The position numbers and the translations under genes were made by a program. The notes under the pieces were generated by a model, which was given only the letters and a program-made list of their open reading frames with translations, was not told the DNA's origin and did no database searches. 64,000 bases of DNA from the NCBI GenBank assembly GCA_002704915.1, contig PAIP01000056.1, positions 42,905 through 106,904 of the forward strand. Reading direction: 5' to 3'. This DNA comes from Parvularcula sp. GTDB taxonomy: Bacteria > Pseudomonadota > Alphaproteobacteria > Caulobacterales > Parvularculaceae. Shown here piece after piece: positions 1 to 9,944 of the stretch; the first letter of the stretch is position 1; every line of letters starts with the position of its first letter.

Positions 1-1
1 G

Positions 2-247
2 GAAAAAGGATGTGCGCATTTTGACTTCGGCCGCAGCAAGATCGGCAGCGGCGCTTACGCCTATAAAAAACTCTGGGGGATCGAACCGCGCCCGCTCTCT
101 TACCGGGTAAAGCTGATCGGCGCAGACGCGATGCCCGATGTGAATGCGAAGAACCCGAAATTCGCGCTTTTCGCAAAACTCTGGCCGCATCTGCCGCTTC
201 CTGCCGCCAATCGTATCGGCCCCCTTCTCGCGCCGAACTTCCCATGA
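2..247 (+). CDS. FemAB family XrtA/PEP-CTERM system-associated protein (C-terminal part)
   Basis: Only the last 81 codons are in the window; the start lies to the left. The visible phrase FDFGRSKIGSGAYAYKK, followed by a segment ending near LPLPAANRIGPLL, is the conserved tail of FemAB-like (GNAT-fold) proteins found in exosortase A/PEP-CTERM exopolysaccharide clusters. Family members are thought to transfer an amino-acyl or acyl group during surface polysaccharide or protein modification, but the reaction is not established. The TGA stop overlaps the ATG of the next gene (ATGA), so the two genes are very probably translated together. That neighbour is itself an XrtA-system glycosyltransferase, which supports the assignment. 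Confidence 0.82.
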   Translation, partial: EKGCAHFDFGRSKIGSGAYAYKKLWGIEPRPLSYRVKLIGADAMPDVNAKNPKFALFAKLWPHLPLPAANRIGPLLAPNFP

Positions 248-1440
248 AGCCTGAAGTCCTTTTTCTGGCGCATCGCATCCCTTACCCGCCGGACAAGGGG
301 GACAAGATCCGGTCATGGCGGCTTTTGGCGTTTCTGGCGGAACGGTATCGCGTGCATCTTGCCTGTTTCGCCGATGATCCGCGCGACCTCAGTCATCAGG
401 CGTTTCTCGAAACGCTTTGTGAAAGCGCGACCATCATTCCGCTCAATCCGCGAACGACGCGTATCCAGAGCATTGCAGGACTATTTTCCGGCGCCCCTTT
501 GAGTTTTCGGTATTTTCACCATGCGAAGATGGCGGCGGCTGTGCGGGAGTTGCGCAAAAAACCGCTTGCCGCTGAGATCGTCTTTTCCTCTTCCATGGCG
601 CCCTATATCGAAAATCCGGTCGTGGGCCGCAAACGCCTCGTCGATTTCTGCGATGCAGATGCGGAAAAATGGCGCGGTTATGCGCAAGATGCGAAGGGGC
701 CCATTAAGAATCTATATGCCCGCGAGGCGAGGACGCTGGCGCATATGGAAACGCAAATCGTCAACTGGGCCGATGCGAGCTTCGCCATCAGTGAAGAAGA
801 AGCCGCAATTTTCAATGCCCGCGAAAACACAGCCAAAAAGGTGGCGTGGTTTTCAAACGGCGTCGACACCGTCTTTTTCGATCCTTACGCGAGCGGCATC
901 GCAGACGCGCCGGCCCATGATTGCGTTTTTACAGGCGCCATGGACTACCGCGCCAATGTCGATGGCGTGCTGGATTTTATGAAGTCTGTCTGGCCCGCTT
1001 TGCGTAAAGGAAAGCCGGACGCCAGCTTTGCAATTGTCGGCGCCAACCCGTCCCCGTCAATCAAAGCGCTGGACGGCAAGGATGGCGTTACGGTTACGGG
1101 CCGCGTCGATGACATACGCCCGTGGCTTGCCGGCGCAAAAATCGCCGTTGCGCCTTTGCGCGTGGCGCGAGGTCTCCAAAACAAGGTGCTGGAGGCCATG
1201 GCCATGGCGAAGCCCGTGATCGCAAGCCCCGAGGCGATGACCGGCATCGCGGCGCCAAGGGATGCAGCCGTCATTGCGTCGTCAGACGAAGCTGCGGCGT
1301 CGTCAATTCTCGCCTTATTGAACGATATCGAAGCGCGCGAACATATGGGCCGCTCCGCACGACATTTCGTTTTGAGCCGCCACCAATGGGATGAGGCGCT
1401 GAAACCTTTGGAAGAGAAGCTCAAAGCACTGGGGCTTTGA
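244..1440 (+). CDS. TIGR03087-type glycosyltransferase of the XrtA/PEP-CTERM system
   Basis: A 398-residue GT-B glycosyltransferase. The N-terminal half opens with VLFLAHRIPYPPDKGDKIRSW, the signature start of the PEP-CTERM/EpsH1-associated sugar transferase family (TIGR03087). The C-terminal half has the GT4-like nucleotide-sugar fold with FTGAMDYRANVDGV near residue 225 and the acidic donor-binding stretch VLEAMAMAKPVIAS near residue 318. It probably adds a sugar to the exopolysaccharide made alongside exosortase A. The ATG overlaps the stop of the FemAB-like gene by ATGA, showing translational coupling. It ends two bases before the convergent small gene. Donor and acceptor cannot be read from sequence. 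Confidence 0.88.
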   Translation: MKPEVLFLAHRIPYPPDKGDKIRSWRLLAFLAERYRVHLACFADDPRDLSHQAFLETLCESATIIPLNPRTTRIQSIAGLFSGAPLSFRYFHHAKMAAAVRELRKKPLAAEIVFSSSMAPYIENPVVGRKRLVDFCDADAEKWRGYAQDAKGPIKNLYAREARTLAHMETQIVNWADASFAISEEEAAIFNARENTAKKVAWFSNGVDTVFFDPYASGIADAPAHDCVFTGAMDYRANVDGVLDFMKSVWPALRKGKPDASFAIVGANPSPSIKALDGKDGVTVTGRVDDIRPWLAGAKIAVAPLRVARGLQNKVLEAMAMAKPVIASPEAMTGIAAPRDAAVIASSDEAAASSILALLNDIEAREHMGRSARHFVLSRHQWDEALKPLEEKLKALGL

Positions 1441-1441
1441 C

Positions 1442-1639
1442 TTAACGCTTGCGCTCTTCGGCAAGCACCTTTTTCACATAAGCGTCGATGTCGACATCGC
1501 CGGAAACGCGGCCCTTGATCCGTTCGCGCACTTTTGACGGCAATTGCGCGGGATCAGTCGATCCCGCGCTTTTGATTGTGGCGCGAATGAGCTCTTTCAG
1601 GCTCTCTTCATCCTCAGGCTTCCAGTTCTTATCGTTCAT
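1442..1639 (-). CDS. Small conserved-looking hypothetical protein downstream of clpB
   Basis: A 65-residue charged, soluble protein with no signal peptide or membrane segment. The N-terminal half (residues 5-25) is predicted helical and acidic; the C-terminal half is basic and ends KKVLAEERKR. I do not recognise a family. It starts ten bases after the clpB stop on the same strand, so it most likely lies on the clpB transcript and would share its heat-shock control. It is convergent with, and almost touches, the preceding glycosyltransferase. A role linked to the chaperone is only suggested by position. Confidence 0.6.
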   Translation of the reverse strand: MNDKNWKPEDEESLKELIRATIKSAGSTDPAQLPSKVRERIKGRVSGDVDIDAYVKKVLAEERKR

Positions 1640-1649
1640 CGCCAGCCCT

Positions 1650-4313
1650 TTAATTCAGGAGCGCGCCCGGCGCCGGTGCGTCGTGTCCCGCCTCGCCAAG
1701 AGAGAAAGCATCCCGGCCAGCCACGGAGGTTCCGTTGATCGTCAAGCCGGCGTCGTCAGCGGAAATTTTCAGCGTTTCGCCGTCGCCGACCTCGCCGGAA
1801 AGAATGCGCTCCGCCAGCGGGTCCTGCAATTTTTTCTGAATGACCCGTTTCAACGGCCGCGCGCCATAGACCGGGTCATAACCGTTATCGCCGAGCCAGT
1901 GCCGCGCCTTGTCATCGAGATCCAGCGTGATCTTACGATCCGCCAAGAGCTTTTGCAGCCGCGCGATCTGGATATCGACGATGGCGTCCATGTTCCCGCG
2001 CGACAGGCGATGGAACAAAATGATCTCATCGAGCCGGTTCAGAAATTCAGGGCGGAAATGCGCGCGCACGGCCTCCATGACCTGCGGGCGCACCGCATCG
2101 GAGTCCTGGCCTTCCGGCTGGCTCGCCAGATATTCCGCGCCCAGATTCGAGGTCATGATGATCAGCGTGTTCTTGAAGTCCACTGTGTGTCCCTGCCCGT
2201 CCGTCAGACGGCCGTCGTCAAGAACCTGCAGCAAGACGTTGAACACATCGGGGTGCGCCTTTTCGATTTCATCGAAGAGAACCACCTGATAGGGCCGCCG
2301 GCGCACGCGCTCGGTCAAAACGCCGCCTTCCTCATAACCGACATAGCCCGGCGGGGCGCCGATCAGGCGGGCGACCGAATGTTTCTCCATGAATTCCGAC
2401 ATGTCGATGCGCGCAATTGCGGTTTCATCGTCAAACAGGAATTCGGCGAGCGCTTTGGTGAGCTCCGTCTTGCCGACGCCGGTGGGGCCGAGGAATAAGA
2501 ATGAGCCCATGGGCCGGTTCGGATCTTTGAGGCCCGCCCGCGCGCGACGCACGGCGGAGGAAACAGCCTCGACCGCTTCGTGCTGACCGACAACGCGTTT
2601 GCCGAGCGCTTCATCCATGGCGAGCAGTTTTTCCCGTTCGCCTTCGAGCATCTTGTCGACTGGAACGCCGGTCCAGCGCGATACGACGGCGGCGATGTTT
2701 TCCGGATCGACCACCTCATGCACGAGCGCCTTGGACTGGTCGATCTCTTCCTCTTTTTCTTCGCTCGCCTGAAGCTGTTTTTCCAGCGCGGGAATTTCAC
2801 CGTATTTTAGTTCCGAAGCGCGCGCGAGGTCGCCTTTGCGCTCCGCATCCGCCAGGTGCTGGCGGGCCTGATCGAGCGCTTCCTTGACCTTGGTCGCAGA
2901 GGCAAGACTGTCCTTTTCCGCTTTCCAGCGCGCCGTGAGGTCGGCGGATTTCTGTTCGAGCTCGGACAATTCCTTGTCGAGTTTTTCGAGACGGTCTTTC
3001 GACGCCGTGTCGCTTTCCTTCTTCAGCGCTTCGCGCTCGATCTTCATCTGGATGATGCGGCGGTCGAGTTCATCGAGCTCTTCGGGCTTGGAATCGACTT
3101 CCATCCTGAGACGCGAAGCCGCCTCATCCACGAGGTCGATAGCCTTGTCCGGCAGGAAACGATCGGTGATATAGCGGTTCGACAGGGTCGCGGCGGCGAC
3201 GATGGCGCTGTCAGAAATCTTCACCCCGTGGTGGAGTTCGTATTTCTCTTTGAGGCCGCGCAGGATCGAGATCGTGTCCTCGACCGTCGGTTCGTCCACG
3301 AACACCGCCTGGAAACGGCGCGCAAGCGCGGCGTCTTTCTCCACATATTTGCGATATTCATCGAGCGTCGTGGCGCCGACGCAATGCAACTCGCCGCGGG
3401 CCAGCGCCGGCTTCAACAAATTCGAAGCATCCATGGCGCCGTCGCTTTTGCCGGCGCCCACCAGCGTATGCATCTCGTCGATAAAAAGAATGATCTTGCC
3501 GGCGGCGCCGGTGACTTCCTGCAACACGGCTTTCAGGCGCTCCTCGAATTCGCCGCGATATTTCGCACCGGCGATGAGCGAGCCCATGTCGAGCGCGAGC
3601 AGAGATTTGTCTTTAAGGCTTTCCGGCACGTCGCCATTGACGATGCGGAGCGCCAAACCTTCGGCGATGGCGGTCTTGCCGACGCCCGGCTCGCCGATCA
3701 GCACCGGATTGTTTTTTGTGCGGCGGGACAGCACCTGCATGGTGCGGCGGATTTCCTCGTCGCGCCCGATGACCGGGTCGAGTTTTCCTTCCCGCGCGGC
3801 CTCCGTGAGATCGCGTGCATACCGCTTCAGCGCATCATAGGCCTGTTCGGCGGAGGCCGTGTCGGCGGTGCGTCCCTTGCGGATATCGTTGATGGCTTCG
3901 TTGAGTTTCGTGGCCGTGACGCCTGAATCTTTCAGGATTTTCGCCGTGCCGGCGCTCGCCTCCACCGCCAGGGCAGTGAGCAGCCGTTCGGCGGTGACGA
4001 ATTTATCGCCTGCCTTTTTGCCGATCTCCTCGGCGGCGGCGAATACCTTGGCCGTCGGCGGGGCCATATAGATCTGGCCGTTGCCGCCCTCGACCTTGGG
4101 CAGTTTGCCCAGAGCTTCGTCCGTCAGTTGAAGGGCTTTTTCCGGCTGTCCGCCGGCCGCACGAATGAGATTCGCAGCAAGACCTTCTTGATCGTCCAGA
4201 AGGGCTTTCAGCACATGTTCGGGGGTAAACTGTTGGTGCCCGTCTCTCAGCGCTATGGTCTGGGCGGCCTGAATGAGACCGCGGGCGCGGTCCGTATAAT
4301 TTTCAAATTGCAT
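1650..4313 (-). CDS. clpB: ATP-dependent disaggregase ClpB
   Basis: An 887-residue Hsp100 disaggregase that works with DnaK/DnaJ/GrpE to extract polypeptides from aggregates. In order: the Clp N-domain (from [18 protein letters not shown]), first AAA+ module with Walker [14 protein letters not shown] near residue 207 and Walker [11 protein letters not shown], a long middle coiled coil (about 410-540, which separates ClpB from ClpA/ClpC), and second AAA+ module with [14 protein letters not shown] and [14 protein letters not shown] Walker B. Length is about 30 residues over E. coli ClpB, mostly a non-conserved C-terminal tail. A heat-shock-type promoter lies about 70 bases upstream, and a small gene follows closely. 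Confidence 0.98.
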   Translation of the reverse strand: MQFENYTDRARGLIQAAQTIALRDGHQQFTPEHVLKALLDDQEGLAANLIRAAGGQPEKALQLTDEALGKLPKVEGGNGQIYMAPPTAKVFAAAEEIGKKAGDKFVTAERLLTALAVEASAGTAKILKDSGVTATKLNEAINDIRKGRTADTASAEQAYDALKRYARDLTEAAREGKLDPVIGRDEEIRRTMQVLSRRTKNNPVLIGEPGVGKTAIAEGLALRIVNGDVPESLKDKSLLALDMGSLIAGAKYRGEFEERLKAVLQEVTGAAGKIILFIDEMHTLVGAGKSDGAMDASNLLKPALARGELHCVGATTLDEYRKYVEKDAALARRFQAVFVDEPTVEDTISILRGLKEKYELHHGVKISDSAIVAAATLSNRYITDRFLPDKAIDLVDEAASRLRMEVDSKPEELDELDRRIIQMKIEREALKKESDTASKDRLEKLDKELSELEQKSADLTARWKAEKDSLASATKVKEALDQARQHLADAERKGDLARASELKYGEIPALEKQLQASEEKEEEIDQSKALVHEVVDPENIAAVVSRWTGVPVDKMLEGEREKLLAMDEALGKRVVGQHEAVEAVSSAVRRARAGLKDPNRPMGSFLFLGPTGVGKTELTKALAEFLFDDETAIARIDMSEFMEKHSVARLIGAPPGYVGYEEGGVLTERVRRRPYQVVLFDEIEKAHPDVFNVLLQVLDDGRLTDGQGHTVDFKNTLIIMTSNLGAEYLASQPEGQDSDAVRPQVMEAVRAHFRPEFLNRLDEIILFHRLSRGNMDAIVDIQIARLQKLLADRKITLDLDDKARHWLGDNGYDPVYGARPLKRVIQKKLQDPLAERILSGEVGDGETLKISADDAGLTINGTSVAGRDAFSLGEAGHDAPAPGALLN

Positions 4314-4382
4314 CTCGACCTCGGTTTGAGCGTCAAAAGGTTATAGCGCCCCGTTTGCGGCGACGCCGTGTTCTATCTCAAA

Positions 4383-4408
4383 ATGGGGTCGGAACGGGCC
4401 GGATCAAG
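4383..4408 (-). promoter_or_regulatory. Sigma-32 (RpoH)-type promoter of clpB
   Basis: On the minus strand CTTGAT (4408-4403) and CCCCAT (4388-4383) are separated by 14 bases, matching the heat-shock consensus CTTGAA-N13/15-CCCCATNT with one mismatch. The expected transcript start is near 4375, giving a leader of about 60 bases before the clpB ATG at 4313. This is where an RpoH promoter would be expected for this gene. Confidence 0.72.
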
Positions 4409-4440
4409 CCGCCTGGGACGAAATTTTTGGGCTGAAAAGC

Positions 4441-5166
4441 CTAAGCTGCGAGCCATTTTTCCCTGTTGAGACCGCGAATCAATAGCCACAGCATCAACGC
4501 CCCCTCGCCCAGAAGCGCCGGCAGGATGACGACATAAAGGCCGGCATTTGGGATGCCGCCATAACCGAGGCCAAGAATTTCATCGAACCCGTCGATGATG
4601 TAGCCGGTGCCGGCGACCATCACCAGAATTCCAATCAGCGAGGGGAGGAAGGACGAGCGGACAATTAAATGCCCCAGCAGCAAAAGATGCAGGCCAAAAA
4701 AGATCAGTGTGAGCGTAAAGCCGGTATTGTGCGCCGTCAGGAAATAATAGGGCCAGGCCGCCTGACTGATCGCCGCCAGCGCGCCCGGCGTCTCCGCGAC
4801 GCCGACAAATTCAAGCGCGTTCACGAGGTTCAACAAAACGCCAATCTGCGCCACGGTATAAGTGAGCCGGAACAGCGCCGCGAGCAGAGACAGATTCGGA
4901 TCGGTTTTTTTGAGGATCAGGTATAGCGACCAGGCGATGAACACGTCGCAAACAAGGACGATGAAAAAAGCGGCGATGGCCAGACGGTACTGGCTTTCAT
5001 TCGCCGCGATATTCGCGGCGGTCGCCGCCGCGTCGCCGCTGACCATCAGCTTCGACAGCACGAAGAAGTTGGCGAAAATCGCGAGGATGAAAATGAGGAG
5101 ATAATTGAAGCCTGCAAAATGCGCATAGGCTTTCGGGCTTTTGACGCCCATGATTGTTTCAGACAT
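4441..5166 (-). CDS. DUF4386 family membrane protein
   Basis: A 241-residue polytopic membrane protein with about six hydrophobic segments (roughly residues 18-38, 57-77, 88-108, 140-160, 170-192, 205-230). The opening KSPKAYAHFAGFNYLLIFI and the pattern of a short loop with SGDAAATAANI between the first two segments are typical of the DUF4386 family. The family has no assigned biochemical role. The gene stands alone between divergent clpB and the following hydrolase gene, so the context gives no functional hint. Confidence 0.78.
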   Translation of the reverse strand: MSETIMGVKSPKAYAHFAGFNYLLIFILAIFANFFVLSKLMVSGDAAATAANIAANESQYRLAIAAFFIVLVCDVFIAWSLYLILKKTDPNLSLLAALFRLTYTVAQIGVLLNLVNALEFVGVAETPGALAAISQAAWPYYFLTAHNTGFTLTLIFFGLHLLLLGHLIVRSSFLPSLIGILVMVAGTGYIIDGFDEILGLGYGGIPNAGLYVVILPALLGEGALMLWLLIRGLNREKWLAA

Positions 5167-5368
5167 CAGATGCCCCCTTCTTACCGACCGAGAAAAATTT
5201 AAGACCCTAAAGCCGTCCTATTCAAGCACGCCCCTGCAGAAAGACGCAGCAACGGCAAAATCGACAAACCGAGTGCTAATGCCGATGGACCGAGGTTTCC
5301 ACCTTACAAAAAGTGACTGGGTTCACTCTAATATGGGCGCCCGTCAGAATGAAAACTAAGCCCGGCGC
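5167..5368. other. Divergent intergenic region, nothing distinct
   Basis: These 202 bases separate the divergent DUF4386 and MBL-fold hydrolase genes and must hold both promoters. I see no convincing -35/-10 pair, inverted repeat or RNA element. Confidence 0.4.
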
Positions 5369-6445
5369 ATGACCCTAAAAGCTATCCTCCTCATATTTAT
5401 CTTTTTGTTTCCCATGCTCGCAAAAGCGGAAAACGGTTTCCCGGGCTATGAGTGGCGCGCCCTCGGCGACGGCGTTTTTGTCCATATGCGCCAAGATCCA
5501 TTCGCAGGTCCGGTTGACGGCAACTCCACCGTTATCATCAATGACGAAGACGTTTTCGTCGTCGACACACATATCAACCCCGCGGCGGCCCGAGCCGTCA
5601 TTGAACAGATCAAATCGCTGACCCAAAAGCCGGTCACCCATGTCATCAACACCCACTGGCACGATGACCATGTCAACGGCAACCAAGCGTTCATCGACGC
5701 GTTCCCGGACGTCAAAATTCTCTCTCACCCGGGTACGCTGAGCCAGCTTCAGGAAGAATGGCCGGATTTCATTGAAACCCGCCAGAAAGCATTTGGAGAA
5801 GCGTCGCCAGAACGGATTCGGGCGGCGGCGAAAGCAGCGGAAGCGGAAGATCCGGACAAGGCCATCACCTATCGAGTTTATGCGGGATATGTCGAAGCTT
5901 TAAAGCCAGAGTTGCATAATCTCGTCGCCGCTTATCCGGATGAAACGATTGCGGAGCGCAAAATTTTCACTCGGGGAAAACGAAAGATCATTGTTGAGTG
6001 GGTCGGTCTCGGCAACACGCCCGGCGATCTTGTCGTTTGGTTGCCCGAAGAAAAAATTCTGATCACCGGCGACATACTTGTGGGACCGATACCTTACGCC
6101 TTTGATGCGCCGATGCTGGAATGGCCGGAGACGCTGCAAAAATTGGCCGAATTTGACGCCGAACACATCGTTCCGGGACACGGACAGCCGCAGAGGGACA
6201 CGGATTACCTGTTTGATGTCGTCTCGCTCATCAGGGAAACAGTCTCAAAAGTGGATACATCCGCGAAAAGCGGCATTGCGTACGAAGATCTTCAAGAGGT
6301 CGTGGACCTGGAAGCGCAGAAAGACATGTTCACCAAAGGCGACCCTTGGGCGATTAACGCATGGACCAATTATTATTTTGGGCCGGCGCTCAAAAGCGCG
6401 TGGTCAGCGCTTGGTTATTCTGTTCCAGAGGATGAAATGCCCTGA
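5369..6445 (+). CDS. Exported metallo-beta-lactamase-fold hydrolase
   Basis: A 358-residue protein with a signal peptide (basic start, hydrophobic LLIFIFLFPML, cleavage after AKA near residue 20). The zinc-binding motif THWHDDH lies near residue 95, further ligands include the His in LSHPG, the Asp of ITGDI and the final His of VPGHGQP near residue 269. These are the hallmarks of the MBL superfamily, here of the periplasmic subgroup with an extended C-terminal helical part (about 280-358). The substrate is unknown; lactonase, lactamase or thioester hydrolase activities occur in this superfamily. It appears monocistronic and faces thiG. Confidence 0.85.
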   Translation: MTLKAILLIFIFLFPMLAKAENGFPGYEWRALGDGVFVHMRQDPFAGPVDGNSTVIINDEDVFVVDTHINPAAARAVIEQIKSLTQKPVTHVINTHWHDDHVNGNQAFIDAFPDVKILSHPGTLSQLQEEWPDFIETRQKAFGEASPERIRAAAKAAEAEDPDKAITYRVYAGYVEALKPELHNLVAAYPDETIAERKIFTRGKRKIIVEWVGLGNTPGDLVVWLPEEKILITGDILVGPIPYAFDAPMLEWPETLQKLAEFDAEHIVPGHGQPQRDTDYLFDVVSLIRETVSKVDTSAKSGIAYEDLQEVVDLEAQKDMFTKGDPWAINAWTNYYFGPALKSAWSALGYSVPEDEMP

Positions 6446-6464
6446 GCTTTCGCCGTTCCTCCAT

Positions 6465-7241
6465 TTAAATCAGCCCCGCCAGCGGGCTCGACGGATCGGC
6501 GTAGCGTTTTTTCGGCATGCGGCCTGCGAGATAGGCTTCGCGGCCGGCGATGACAGCATGTTTCATCGCTGACGCCATCAGGATCGGGTCTTTGGCTTCG
6601 GCGATCGCCGTGTTCATCAAAACGCCGTCGCAGCCAAGCTCCATGGCGACCGCCGCATCCGACGCCGTGCCGACCCCGGCGTCCACAATGACGGGCACGG
6701 AGGATTGCTCCACGATAAGGCGGATGTTCACCGGGTTCATGATCCCGAGCCCGGAGCCGATGAGCGAGCCCAACGGCATGATCGCGCAGCAACCCGCATC
6801 CTCGAGCTTGCGCGCATAGACCGGATCGTCGGAGCAATAGACCATGACGTCGAAGCCTTCCTTGATGAGGAGCTTCGCAGCGCGCAGGGTTTCCTCCATA
6901 TCCGGATAGAGCGTCTTCTGGTCGGAGAGGACTTCGAGCTTCACAAGCTCCCAGCCTCCTGCCTCCCGCGCCAGCCGCAAGGTGCGGATCGCATCCTCGG
7001 CGGTGAAACATCCGGCGGTGTTCGGCAGATAGATGTATTTCTCCGGGTCGAGATAATCGACCAGCATGGGCTTGTCTTTGTCGGTGAGATTCACCCGGCG
7101 CACCGCGACCGTCACCATCTCCGCGCCGGCGGCCTCGGCCGCCTTGGCGTTCTCTTCGTAAGTCTTGTATTTGCCGGTGCCGATAATGAGGCGGGAGTTC
7201 AGTTTCCGCCCCGCCACTTCCAGAATATCCGTCATGTTCAA
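6465..7241 (-). CDS. thiG: Thiazole synthase ThiG
   Basis: A 258-residue (beta/alpha)8-barrel enzyme that builds the thiazole phosphate ring of thiamine from 1-deoxy-xylulose 5-phosphate, dehydroglycine and the thiocarboxylate of ThiS. Visible family marks are the N-terminal [10 protein letters not shown], the Schiff-base lysine within ELVKLEVL near residue 105, the phosphate-binding [13 protein letters not shown] near 175 and [12 protein letters not shown] near 205. It starts three bases after thiS stops, so thiS and thiG form one transcript. The dehydroglycine-supplying oxidase gene thiO lies about 15 kb away rather than in this operon. Confidence 0.97.
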   Translation of the reverse strand: MNMTDILEVAGRKLNSRLIIGTGKYKTYEENAKAAEAAGAEMVTVAVRRVNLTDKDKPMLVDYLDPEKYIYLPNTAGCFTAEDAIRTLRLAREAGGWELVKLEVLSDQKTLYPDMEETLRAAKLLIKEGFDVMVYCSDDPVYARKLEDAGCCAIMPLGSLIGSGLGIMNPVNIRLIVEQSSVPVIVDAGVGTASDAAVAMELGCDGVLMNTAIAEAKDPILMASAMKHAVIAGREAYLAGRMPKKRYADPSSPLAGLI

Positions 7242-7244
7242 ACC

Positions 7245-7445
7245 CTAACCACCGCCCACAAACTGGACGATTTCGATCTTGTCGCCGTCGCTGAGGGCCG
7301 TCTCGCCAAAAAGCGACCTGGGGACGATTTCGAGATTACGCTCCACGGCGATTTTGCGCGGCTGAAGCTCAAGCGCCGCGAGGAGGCCGGCCACGGTGAT
7401 CGGCCCCTCGAAGCGCTTTTTCTCGCCATTCACGGTGATATCCAT
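7245..7445 (-). CDS. thiS: Sulfur-carrier protein ThiS
   Basis: A 66-residue ubiquitin-like sulfur carrier. It starts [14 protein letters not shown], has the beta-grasp pattern, and ends IVQFVGGG. The C-terminal Gly-Gly is adenylated by ThiF and converted to a thiocarboxylate that donates sulfur to ThiG; here there is one additional terminal Gly preceding pair, as is common. It lies immediately upstream of thiG with a three-base gap. No TPP riboswitch is apparent in the 135 bases upstream. Confidence 0.95.
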   Translation of the reverse strand: MDITVNGEKKRFEGPITVAGLLAALELQPRKIAVERNLEIVPRSLFGETALSDGDKIEIVQFVGGG

Positions 7446-7580
7446 GAAAATTCAATCTCTTCAGTCTATTGCGCGAGATTAAGGCCCGTTTTACTAGGGC
7501 GTTCGCGCCGCTATCGGGCGCAAGATGTATTCAGGCGCGGCGGGCCCTGCAAGGAACAACCGGGGAAACGGGCGGAAAAC

Positions 7581-8036
7581 ATGGCTTCGAAGACGATCTA
7601 TGTGCTGAACGGCCCCAATCTGAACCTGTTGGGAACCCGGGAGCCCGAAATCTACGGCACGACCACCCTCGCCGATATCGAGACGGCGGTGAAGGCGAAG
7701 GCCAAGGAATTCGGCTTTTCCGTCGAATTCCGCCAGTCCAATACCGAAGGAACACTGGTGGACTGGGTGCAGGAGGCCGCCGCCAAGGGGGCCGGCCTCA
7801 TCATCAATCCCGGCGCCTACACCCACACATCGATCGCGCTGCTCGACGCCTTGTCGGCGGCCGAAATCCCCAAAATCGAGCTCCACCTGTCCAATATCCA
7901 TGCCCGGGAAGCCTTCCGGCGTCAGTCGGTCACGGCAGCGGCGGTGGACGGAGCGATAATGGGCTTCGGCGCGCCGGGGTATCGTTTGGCGCTCGAAGCC
8001 CTTAAAAGCCTTATCGAAAGTCGCGCGGCCTCCTGA
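7581..8036 (+). CDS. aroQ: Type II 3-dehydroquinate dehydratase
   Basis: A 151-residue dodecameric enzyme that dehydrates 3-dehydroquinate to 3-dehydroshikimate in the shikimate pathway. The signature start [20 protein letters not shown] contains the catalytic Tyr in the flexible loop; [18 protein letters not shown] and the His in [15 protein letters not shown] complete the active site. The ATG at 7581 follows a purine-rich stretch (ggcggaaaac) and matches the usual N-terminus; an in-frame extension upstream has no homology. It begins the aroQ-accB-accC arrangement that is common in alphaproteobacteria. Confidence 0.97.
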   Translation: MASKTIYVLNGPNLNLLGTREPEIYGTTTLADIETAVKAKAKEFGFSVEFRQSNTEGTLVDWVQEAAAKGAGLIINPGAYTHTSIALLDALSAAEIPKIELHLSNIHAREAFRRQSVTAAAVDGAIMGFGAPGYRLALEALKSLIESRAAS

Positions 8037-8081
8037 CGGCCGCCATAAGCGGCGCGTTGCATTCAAAGAAGCGGGAATCGC

Positions 8082-8558
8082 ATGTCCGACAAAAAAGACC
8101 ATAAAGACCACGGATTGGAAGCTGCGTGGATTCGCGAGCTTGCCGGAATCCTCGAAGAAACCGGTCTCACCGAAATCGAGATCGAAAAAGACAACACACG
8201 CCTGCGCGTGTCGCGCCAGGGCGGGCTCGCGGCTTACGCCGCGCCTGCGCCCGCTGCGGCGCCGGCCGCCACGCCGGCGGCGTCTTCACAGCCCGCCGCC
8301 GCTTCCGCCCCTGCGGAAAGCCATCCGGGCGCGGTCAAATCGCCGATGGTCGGGACCGCCTATCTCTCCCCCTCGCCGGGCGCCGATCCTTTCGTGCGCG
8401 AAGGCGCGCAGGTGAGCGAAGGCCAGACCCTGATGATCGTCGAGGCCATGAAAACCATGAATCCCATTGCCGCGCCGCGCGCCGGCAAGGTGACGAAAAT
8501 CATCGTCTCCGACGCGCAGCCGGTCGAATTCGACGAGCCGCTTCTCATCATCGAATAA
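8082..8558 (+). CDS. accB: Biotin carboxyl carrier protein of acetyl-CoA carboxylase
   Basis: A 158-residue carrier subunit. The N-terminal 45 residues form the helical region that contacts AccC, followed by an Ala/Pro-rich linker (about 48-85) and the C-terminal biotinyl domain (86-158). The biotinylated lysine sits in VEAMKTMNPI near residue 124. Biotin on this arm carries carboxyl groups from AccC to the AccAD carboxyltransferase in the first step of fatty acid synthesis. It lies 45 bases after aroQ and 42 bases before accC. Confidence 0.97.
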   Translation: MSDKKDHKDHGLEAAWIRELAGILEETGLTEIEIEKDNTRLRVSRQGGLAAYAAPAPAAAPAATPAASSQPAAASAPAESHPGAVKSPMVGTAYLSPSPGADPFVREGAQVSEGQTLMIVEAMKTMNPIAAPRAGKVTKIIVSDAQPVEFDEPLLIIE

Positions 8559-8600
8559 GCGCCCCAAGCCGGCGGCGCCGGCGTGATTGACGGATAAGCA

Positions 8601-9944
8601 ATGTTCAACAAAGTCCTGATCGCCAATCGCGGGGAAATCGCCCTTCGCATTCACCGGGCGTGCAAGGAGCTCGGAATCTCGACAGTTGCGGTGCATTCGA
8701 CCGCCGACGCCGACGCAATGCATGTGCGCCTTGCCGATGAAAGCGTGTGCATCGGCCCCCCCGCGCCGAAAGACAGCTATCTCAACATCCCGGCGATCAT
8801 TTCCGCCGCCGAAATTACCGATGCGGACGCCATCCATCCCGGCTATGGATTCCTGTCGGAGAATGCGCGCTTTGCCGAAATCGTCGCCGCGCACAACATC
8901 ACCTTTATCGGTCCGGATGCGGAACATATCCGCGTCATGGGCGACAAGATCGCGGCCAAGGAGGCGGTCGCCAAGGCGGGCATTCCGCTGGTGCCGGGCT
9001 CTGCGGGCGCTATCCTTTCCTATGAAGAGGCCAAGGAGGAAGCCGCGAAAATCGGCTATCCCGTGCTGGTGAAAGCGGCCGCCGGCGGCGGCGGACGCGG
9101 CATGAAAGTCGCCAAGACCGAAAGCGACCTCGCCGAAGCCATGTCGACGGCGAAAGCCGAAGCCAAAGCCGCCTTTGGCGATGACGCCGTCTATCTGGAA
9201 AAATATCTCGAATTGCCGCGCCATATCGAGCTTCAGATTATCGCCGACAGCCATGGCAATGTGGTTCAGCTTGGCGAGCGCGACTGCTCCCTGCAGCGCC
9301 GCCACCAGAAAGTGCTCGAGGAAGCGCTGTCTCCCGCCTTGACGGACAAGGAGCGCGCACGGATCGGCGACACAGTCAGAAAAGCCATCGAAAAGATCGG
9401 CTATCTCGGCGCAGGGACGATCGAGTTTCTTTATGAGAATGGCGAGTTCTATTTCATCGAAATGAACACGCGCCTGCAGGTCGAACATCCGATTACGGAA
9501 CAGGTGACCCGCAGGGACCTCGTGCGCGAGCAGATCCTCGTCGCCGCCGGCGCCGAGCTCAGCATGAAACAGGAAGACGTTGTCTTCAAAGGCCACGCCA
9601 TCGAATGCCGCGTCAATGCGGAAAACCCTCGGACCTTCCGCCCCTCGCCCGGCAAGATCACCCAGTTCCACCCTGCGGGCGGGCCCGGCGTGCGTTTCGA
9701 TTCGGCCGTTTATACGGGCTACAAGATTCCGCCCTATTACGACTCGATGATCGGCAAGCTGATTGTCTATGGCGACGACCGGGCGCACTGCATCGCCCGG
9801 TTAAAACGCGCGCTTTCGGAAATGGTGTTTGTCGGGGTTGAAACCACTGTGCCGCTCTTCATGGATTTGGTCGATGATCCCGCCTTCCAGAAAGGCGATT
9901 ATCATATCCACTGGCTCGAAGACTGGCTGGCGAAGCAGGATTAG
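8601..9944 (+). CDS. accC: Biotin carboxylase subunit of acetyl-CoA carboxylase
   Basis: A 447-residue ATP-grasp enzyme that carboxylates the biotin of AccB using ATP and bicarbonate. Visible are the N-terminal [16 protein letters not shown], the glycine-rich ATP loop [11 protein letters not shown] near residue 160, the metal/bicarbonate site [16 protein letters not shown] near residue 286 and the C-terminal RPSPGKI segment. Length is the family norm. Its TAG overlaps the convergent ABC permease stop codon by a few bases. Confidence 0.98.
   Translation: MFNKVLIANRGEIALRIHRACKELGISTVAVHSTADADAMHVRLADESVCIGPPAPKDSYLNIPAIISAAEITDADAIHPGYGFLSENARFAEIVAAHNITFIGPDAEHIRVMGDKIAAKEAVAKAGIPLVPGSAGAILSYEEAKEEAAKIGYPVLVKAAAGGGGRGMKVAKTESDLAEAMSTAKAEAKAAFGDDAVYLEKYLELPRHIELQIIADSHGNVVQLGERDCSLQRRHQKVLEEALSPALTDKERARIGDTVRKAIEKIGYLGAGTIEFLYENGEFYFIEMNTRLQVEHPITEQVTRRDLVREQILVAAGAELSMKQEDVVFKGHAIECRVNAENPRTFRPSPGKITQFHPAGGPGVRFDSAVYTGYKIPPYYDSMIGKLIVYGDDRAHCIARLKRALSEMVFVGVETTVPLFMDLVDDPAFQKGDYHIHWLEDWLAKQD

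Noticed and set aside
7446..7580. TPP riboswitch ahead of thiS
   Set aside because: I could not find the conserved CUGAGA and ACCUGA-type core on the minus strand, and the space is short.
8286..9788. Long open frame of 500 codons opposite accB/accC
   Set aside because: It mirrors the high-GC codon bias of accC, has no recognisable domain and the accC reading is certain.
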